This document shows, piece after piece, positions 59,570 to 64,000 of a DNA stretch of 64,000 nucleotides. Source of the stretch: Alteromonas lipotrueiana (lineage in GTDB: Bacteria > Pseudomonadota > Gammaproteobacteria > Enterobacterales > Alteromonadaceae). Below the pieces are notes generated by a model that saw only the letters and a program-made list of their open reading frames with translations, was not told the DNA's origin and did not search any database. The number at the start of each line of letters is the position of its first letter. Position 1 is the first letter of the stretch. The position numbers were made by a program, and so were the translations under genes. The DNA lies in assembly GCF_019249245.1 (NCBI RefSeq), contig NZ_JAESDK010000020.1:1-64000 (forward strand). Direction: 5' to 3'.

Positions 59570-59639
59570 TCGGGCAAAACCCAAAAACCTGTGCCACAAT
59601 GAGTAATAAACCTTTAAATCATTGGGAATTAAAGAATTA

Positions 59640-61151
59640 ATGAATTCAAGTCAGCTACAGTCATTGCAACACCACAATGAGATGCTTGCTCAATTCGTTA
59701 TCAGACTGTCAAAATTTTTCGAAGGCTACTCGGCTGACATTGATAGCGAGCTTCTAAATTTACGTGGCCACTTGGCCGGCCACCCAAATTTCACGTTAGC
59801 CAGTGTTAGTATGGGTAAGCTGAATACACTGTTTCAAAGTGATATAAAAAATGTACGTCGCTATAACGCTAGCGGTGTAGCGTTGGTAGAGCAAAGTGTA
59901 CGCAGCCTCCAGCAGCGCTATCAGCATGATGCGAATTTTCAGGCACAGGCTGCCTCGGTGCTCACGCTTGCCGGTCATCATATTGGCTCAATGCCGTCTT
60001 TACTAAAAGTGTGTCTGAACGGTTTATCGCTGGTAAAACAGCTTCCAAAACATCAACCTGGGCCAACCGACACAGTGAGCACCACACCCTTGTCTGCCGA
60101 GGTTACCCAGTCTTTGCAAAAAGAGCTGCACCAGCTACTTGAAAGCTACCGCCAGCTACAACCTGATAACCCTCAGTTAAGTGAATTACGCCACCGGCTG
60201 CTGGTAGGGCTTGACGATGATGATTTGCTACAGGCGTGTTTAGGCATTTTGCGACTTATTGTAAAAGACTCTATGGGCGAGGCGGCCATGTCGGGCGAAG
60301 TCATACAAAGCCTGCACGAAGCTTTAGGAAGCCTTACCCAGGATGTTGAAAAAAGCATTGAGCAAACCCAGCATACGTTTACCAGCCGCATGCAGCACGA
60401 TGCCATAGTCAAAGAGCAGTTACACCAGATTGAAGATGTGGTAGCCACCGATAACTCACTTGAAGAATTAAAAGCACAAGCTCAGCAGTGCCTTGATCAA
60501 ATGGCCTCAACACTGGCAGAACGAGAGCAAAGAGAACAAGACGACAAACAGTGTGTAATGACGCTATTAAGTCAGATGCAGGGACAACTTGCGGCTTTAG
60601 AATCGCAGGTACAAGGATATCGTAAACAGCTAAGCCAGCAACATGATGCCATGAACACCGATGTGCTAACAGGCTTACCCAATCGCCAGGCTTACAACGA
60701 AAAAATTCTTACCGCTCAAAAGCAGGCGTGTCCTGATAAAAACCCGCTGTGCCTGGCAGTGCTGGATATCGACCACTTTAAAAATGTAAATGATCGCTTT
60801 GGCCACGCAGCGGGCGATAAAATATTGCAAATAGTGGCTCAAAAATTACAAAGCGCACTTGAGTCCAATGCGTTTATTGCCCGCTGGGGCGGTGAAGAAT
60901 TTGTGTTGCTGTTTGAAAATACTCCCATCACTGAGTTGCAACAAAAACTCGAACAATTGCGAACCAGATTGATGGATCTCCCGTTTACCTTTCGTCAGGA
61001 ACGTTTATCTATTACGGCATCATTTGGTGGTGCGATGTTTAATACTGCCGAAGCCCCTGAACAGTTTTTTGAACGAGCGGACAAAAAACTGTATGAAGCT
61101 AAACGTTCGGGCAGAAATTGTGTGGTCATAGATGAGGATGGACACTTATGA
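59640..61151 (+). CDS. GGDEF diguanylate cyclase coupled to ppnN
   Basis: A 503-residue protein from the ATG at 59640. The first ~330 residues are helical and Gln/Leu-rich, with a long coiled coil just before the catalytic part (about 250-335) and no known sensor fold. The GGDEF domain starts at DVLTGLPNRQAY and has the active variant GGEEF at 417-421. The RxxD inhibitory site is absent, so product inhibition is unlikely. The stop overlaps the ppnN start (ATGA). In E. coli nothing lies between queF and ppnN. Confidence 0.9.
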   Translation: MNSSQLQSLQHHNEMLAQFVIRLSKFFEGYSADIDSELLNLRGHLAGHPNFTLASVSMGKLNTLFQSDIKNVRRYNASGVALVEQSVRSLQQRYQHDANFQAQAASVLTLAGHHIGSMPSLLKVCLNGLSLVKQLPKHQPGPTDTVSTTPLSAEVTQSLQKELHQLLESYRQLQPDNPQLSELRHRLLVGLDDDDLLQACLGILRLIVKDSMGEAAMSGEVIQSLHEALGSLTQDVEKSIEQTQHTFTSRMQHDAIVKEQLHQIEDVVATDNSLEELKAQAQQCLDQMASTLAEREQREQDDKQCVMTLLSQMQGQLAALESQVQGYRKQLSQQHDAMNTDVLTGLPNRQAYNEKILTAQKQACPDKNPLCLAVLDIDHFKNVNDRFGHAAGDKILQIVAQKLQSALESNAFIARWGGEEFVLLFENTPITELQQKLEQLRTRLMDLPFTFRQERLSITASFGGAMFNTAEAPEQFFERADKKLYEAKRSGRNCVVIDEDGHL

Positions 61152-62512
61152 AAAAAGTGCAGTTAAATCCTGTGGGATGGATGAGCCAGTTGTCACAGGT
61201 AGAAGTTACCCAGCTTCAGGATACCACTCACAGTGAATTGTATGATGTATTCAGAAATTGCTGCCTTGCTGTATTAAACAGCGGAGTAGACGAAGATAAT
61301 TATGAAATGCTGTTTGCCCCCTATCAAGACTTTGACGTTAAGCTGATTCGTCGCGAACGCGGCGTAAAAATAGAACTTATTAATCCGCCTGAGGTCGCTT
61401 TTGTTGATGGCAAACTTATGCGCGGTGTCCATGAACATTTGTTCGCCGTGCTGCGCGATATGCTGTTTATGGGCAATAAGCATGCGTTTGTCCATGCGCC
61501 ATCTTCGGTAGACAGCCTCAGTACCACTGACATAGTGTTTGATATGCTGCGGCATGCGCAGGCGTTGCAAGGCAATGATGAGCTTAGCACTATTGTTTGC
61601 TGGGGCGGCCACTCGATAAATCAGCATGAATATCAATACACCAAAGAGGTTGGTTACCAGCTGGGGCTGCGTGACATGAACATTTGCACCGGCTGTGGCC
61701 CAGGAGCCATGAAAGGCCCCATGAAAGGGGCGACCATTGGTCATGCAAAACAGCGGTGTAATCACGGTCGCTATATTGGCATCTCAGAGCCCAGTATTAT
61801 TGCCGCCGAGCCACCCAATGCCATTGTAAACGAACTAATCATAATGCCTGATATCGAAAAACGACTTGAAGCATTTGTTCGCTTTGCCCATGGTATTGTG
61901 ATTTTTCCAGGTGGGGTGGGCACGGCAGAAGAGTTGTTGTATTTGCTGGGTATTTTACTTAACGAGCGCAATTCGCAGCAGCCTCTACCGGTTATTTTAA
62001 CCGGACCTAAAGGCAGTGAGGCCTACTTCGAAGCAATTAATGAATTTGTAGGTGCTACATTAGGCGAGCAAGCACAGAATAAATATCAGATTATTGTCGA
62101 TGATGCTCAGGAGGTTGCCCGTACTCTGGCGGAAAGCAAAGCAAAAACAGAACAGTATCGACTCGCTGTAGGTGACTCATTTAGCTTTAACTGGTCTCTT
62201 AAAATTGATGAGCCGTTTCAGATCCCTTTTGAGCCGTCACACGACTCAATGGCAGCCTTGCAGCTGCATCAAAATCAGGATGTGGCCAGTCTGGCGGTGG
62301 TCCTTCGGCAGGCGTTTTCGGGTATTGTGGCAGGTAATGTCAAAGCCGAGGGCGTTCGCCAAATCAGAGAAAAAGGACCCTTTAAATTGCAGGGCGACAT
62401 TCGGTTGATGGAGCGTATTGATGCGCTATTAAAATCGTTTGTAGAGCAACAACGAATGAAGCTGCCGGGCTCTGAGTATGTTCCTTGCTACACTATATCT
62501 ACCGGTGATTGA
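61148..62512 (+). CDS. ppnN: Nucleotide 5'-monophosphate nucleosidase PpnN
   Basis: A 454-residue LOG-type enzyme (E. coli PpnN/YgdH is also 454). It splits purine and pyrimidine 5'-NMPs to base and ribose-5-phosphate; the E. coli enzyme is stimulated by (p)ppGpp. The LOG core has ICTGCGPGAMKGPMKGATIG and FPGGVGTAEELLYLLG, with the extra N- and C-terminal domains of the long form. Translation is coupled to the upstream cyclase by a 4-base overlap. Confidence 0.96.
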   Translation: MKKVQLNPVGWMSQLSQVEVTQLQDTTHSELYDVFRNCCLAVLNSGVDEDNYEMLFAPYQDFDVKLIRRERGVKIELINPPEVAFVDGKLMRGVHEHLFAVLRDMLFMGNKHAFVHAPSSVDSLSTTDIVFDMLRHAQALQGNDELSTIVCWGGHSINQHEYQYTKEVGYQLGLRDMNICTGCGPGAMKGPMKGATIGHAKQRCNHGRYIGISEPSIIAAEPPNAIVNELIIMPDIEKRLEAFVRFAHGIVIFPGGVGTAEELLYLLGILLNERNSQQPLPVILTGPKGSEAYFEAINEFVGATLGEQAQNKYQIIVDDAQEVARTLAESKAKTEQYRLAVGDSFSFNWSLKIDEPFQIPFEPSHDSMAALQLHQNQDVASLAVVLRQAFSGIVAGNVKAEGVRQIREKGPFKLQGDIRLMERIDALLKSFVEQQRMKLPGSEYVPCYTISTGD

Positions 62513-62537
62513 TGCATTTGGTTACTATTTTATCGTT

Positions 62538-62597
62538 CCTTCTTCACCTTGTTTTGATGTAAAATACCATTGTTTTGTTATCAACAAGTGAAGAAGG
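62538..62597 (+). promoter_or_regulatory. Hairpin that covers the ribosome-binding site of the next gene
   Basis: CCTTCTTCAC (62538-62547) pairs perfectly with GTGAAGAAGG (62588-62597), extended by TTGTT/AACAA around one bulged C, for 15 pairs closing a loop of about 29 bases. The 3' arm contains the AGAAGG ribosome-binding site and ends at the ATG of the DUF3192 gene. Opening of this stem would be needed for translation. Confidence 0.6.
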
Positions 62598-62972
62598 ATG
62601 AATAGAAAAGTAACCCGGCTGATTTTTCTTGGCGCGGCGGCTTATGCTCTGTTCGTATTTTTGGTGATTTCGTTTTATCCCGATAAACCAGAAAACATGG
62701 ATTGGCAGGACCGGGAAGAGTACAACAAAGTACAAATTACAAAGTTGCGTCTGGGAACAACCCGAGAAGAAGTATTGGCCAGGCTAGGCTCACCCGACAT
62801 TACCGAGGCTAAAATGGACCGTTCTACCTCTATTCAGGTTATGTTTTATCGTACGCAGCACCTAAGAGCCGATGGATTAACAACACAGGATGAGTGCACC
62901 CCGCTACTGTTTGAAAACGAACAGTTGATTGCGTGGGGCGAAGGCGCTTATCAAAGCTATCTTAAAAGTTAG
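62598..62972 (+). CDS. DUF3192 membrane-anchored protein
   Basis: A 124-residue paralogue of the gene at 57215. The lipoprotein signal is replaced by a transmembrane anchor (LIFLGAAAYALFVFLVISFY, residues 9-28). The DUF3192 core is clear: MDWQDREEYNKVQITKLRLG, MFYRTQHLRADGLTTQDECT and IAWGEGAYQS. Probably the domain faces the periplasm. Function unknown. Its ribosome-binding site is buried in a hairpin. Confidence 0.85.
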   Translation: MNRKVTRLIFLGAAAYALFVFLVISFYPDKPENMDWQDREEYNKVQITKLRLGTTREEVLARLGSPDITEAKMDRSTSIQVMFYRTQHLRADGLTTQDECTPLLFENEQLIAWGEGAYQSYLKS

Positions 62973-62980
62973 GTTTTAAC

Positions 62981-64000
62981 TTGGTTGAATCTGCGTACAC
63001 CGCGTTGTTACAACAAAGTCAGCGCGCCAGTGCTGCTCTTATACGCCAGGGTAGCTTACTGAATGTAGCAAAAACCGGGCTAACCATGGGCAAACAAATT
63101 GTCGAGTTTGCCCGTCATTATCCGCAGGCCGCATTGGTAGCAGTGAATGCCATTCGACAAGAATCTACCCTAACCTATCCCTTACCTTTAAAAACCGCTT
63201 TGATAACCGCTATATTAGGTTTGCGAAGCCAATTGAATGACCATTACCTGCAACACCTGACCGGAGCAACCTTTACCTTGCTCAGTGCAGCAACGTATCA
63301 TCGGGACACCCAAACCCTGCACTTTGACACTACGGTTTTGCAGGGACTTAAAAAACAAATTGCCGGCCCACAGCTGGCTCTGTGGCGTAATCTATTCGCC
63401 ATAAGCCGTGTATTAACGCGTCCCAGGTTTTTTCGTTACTTACAAAATCCCGGGCTGACGTATCCGCAGTGGTGGCTGATTAACTGCAGTCACATTAGCA
63501 TTCATTTTACGTTTAATTTTTTTGATGCCTTGCGTCCAGTGCTATTGGCCAGTCCCACTGTCTATGAATCGGTAATACGAAGCTGGCTTGATTTTCCTGG
63601 TGAATACTGGCCCGGCGCGCAGTATGCCGATGACAAAGGTAAGCATTCGCTGGTGTTTAAAACCCAAAGCCATTATGGCATTAACACCACCAATAACGAG
63701 CAGCCAATAAGCTGGCAGTCCAGCCTTTCGCAACGTCCTGCCCACTATATCAGGTTCACTCAATGGTACGCTTTGTACGGTGAAGACGAAGAAGCAAAAC
63801 AACAGGTTCAGGCGTTTAAATTTGAGGGTCGCCGTTTCCCTGTCAGTCACCCTCCGGCCGCCATTTTAAATATTGTCGATATGCTGCAAAACAGCGATAT
63901 CAATATTGGTAAGTTAAGTGAAAAGGTTCAGCAGGAGCCTGCTTTCGCCGAAGCGTTAAAGCATTCTGCAGCGCTGGATAACCGGCTAAAAATACCGGTG
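62981..64000 (+). CDS. HDOD-domain protein, truncated by the window edge
   Basis: An open frame of 340 codons running off the right edge. The start is set at TTG 62981, the first start after an in-frame stop at 62963, behind GTTAGG; ATG 63086 is the alternative. The N-terminal ~270 residues are unfamiliar, with WWLINCSHISIHFTFNFFD as a notable segment. At the end PPAAILNIVDMLQNSDINIG and SEKVQQEPAFAEAL begin an HDOD domain, usually found in signalling proteins. No output can be named without the rest. Confidence 0.65.
   Translation, partial: MVESAYTALLQQSQRASAALIRQGSLLNVAKTGLTMGKQIVEFARHYPQAALVAVNAIRQESTLTYPLPLKTALITAILGLRSQLNDHYLQHLTGATFTLLSAATYHRDTQTLHFDTTVLQGLKKQIAGPQLALWRNLFAISRVLTRPRFFRYLQNPGLTYPQWWLINCSHISIHFTFNFFDALRPVLLASPTVYESVIRSWLDFPGEYWPGAQYADDKGKHSLVFKTQSHYGINTTNNEQPISWQSSLSQRPAHYIRFTQWYALYGEDEEAKQQVQAFKFEGRRFPVSHPPAAILNIVDMLQNSDINIGKLSEKVQQEPAFAEALKHSAALDNRLKIPV

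Overview
The window reads as the chromosome of a marine gammaproteobacterium of the Alteromonadales, most likely Alteromonadaceae. The basis is gene content and order (not a database search): the E. coli-like blocks purL-mltF-tadA and rpsB-tsf-pyrH-frr-uppS-cdsA-dxr-rseP-bamA-skp-fabZ-lpxA-lpxB-rnhB-dnaE-accA-tilS; the DUF3549/DUF3301 pair beside truC-yqcC; DUF3192 proteins; and an alginate-utilisation cluster with PL6 and PL17 lyases and a large TonB-dependent receptor.

Layout. 1-2.0 kb: a small exported protein and SmrA. 2.0-8.3 kb: purL (with recognisable promoter and terminator), mltF, a tiny very basic ORF behind a possible structured RNA, and tadA. 8.5-11.8 kb: a PspB-like membrane protein, a KefB/C-type K+/H+ antiporter and a GGDEF cyclase. 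11.9-31.7 kb: a long minus-strand housekeeping block running from rpsB at the right to tilS at the left (translation, UMP kinase, isoprenoid and phospholipid precursors, BamA assembly, lipid A, DNA polymerase III alpha, acetyl-CoA carboxylase alpha, tRNA-Ile lysidine synthetase). lpxD, normally between skp and fabZ, is absent there; its place holds a terminator and a new promoter. 32.0-36.4 kb: map, glnD, dapD on the plus strand.

36.5-40.1 kb: yqcA, truC, yqcC, DUF3549, DUF3301 and, on the minus strand, a gene not coding for protein: a CsrB-type sRNA with about 30 GGA triplets and a strong terminator. In E. coli the order is yqcA-truC-yqcC-csrB-syd-queF-ppnN. Here csrB and syd (58.1 kb) are separated by about 18 kb holding the alginate system: a GntR/FCD regulator, a TonB-dependent receptor, Eda, KdgK, an MFS uptake protein, KdgF, a PL17 oligoalginate lyase, a PL6 alginate lyase and a DEH reductase. 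Together they give a full route: outer-membrane uptake, cleavage to unsaturated monouronate, inner-membrane import, KdgF-assisted linearisation to DEH, reduction to 2-keto-3-deoxygluconate (KDG), phosphorylation, and aldol cleavage to pyruvate and glyceraldehyde-3-phosphate. A recurring TTTGGTWAY-like element in the non-coding stretches of this cluster is a plausible operator.

54-64 kb: a secreted protein of unknown function behind a hairpin-rich non-coding stretch, a GNAT acetyltransferase, two DUF3192 paralogues, a KfrA-like small protein, then syd, queF, a GGDEF cyclase translationally coupled to ppnN, and a truncated HDOD-domain protein running off the right edge. No tRNA, rRNA, CRISPR array, insertion sequence or prophage was recognised.
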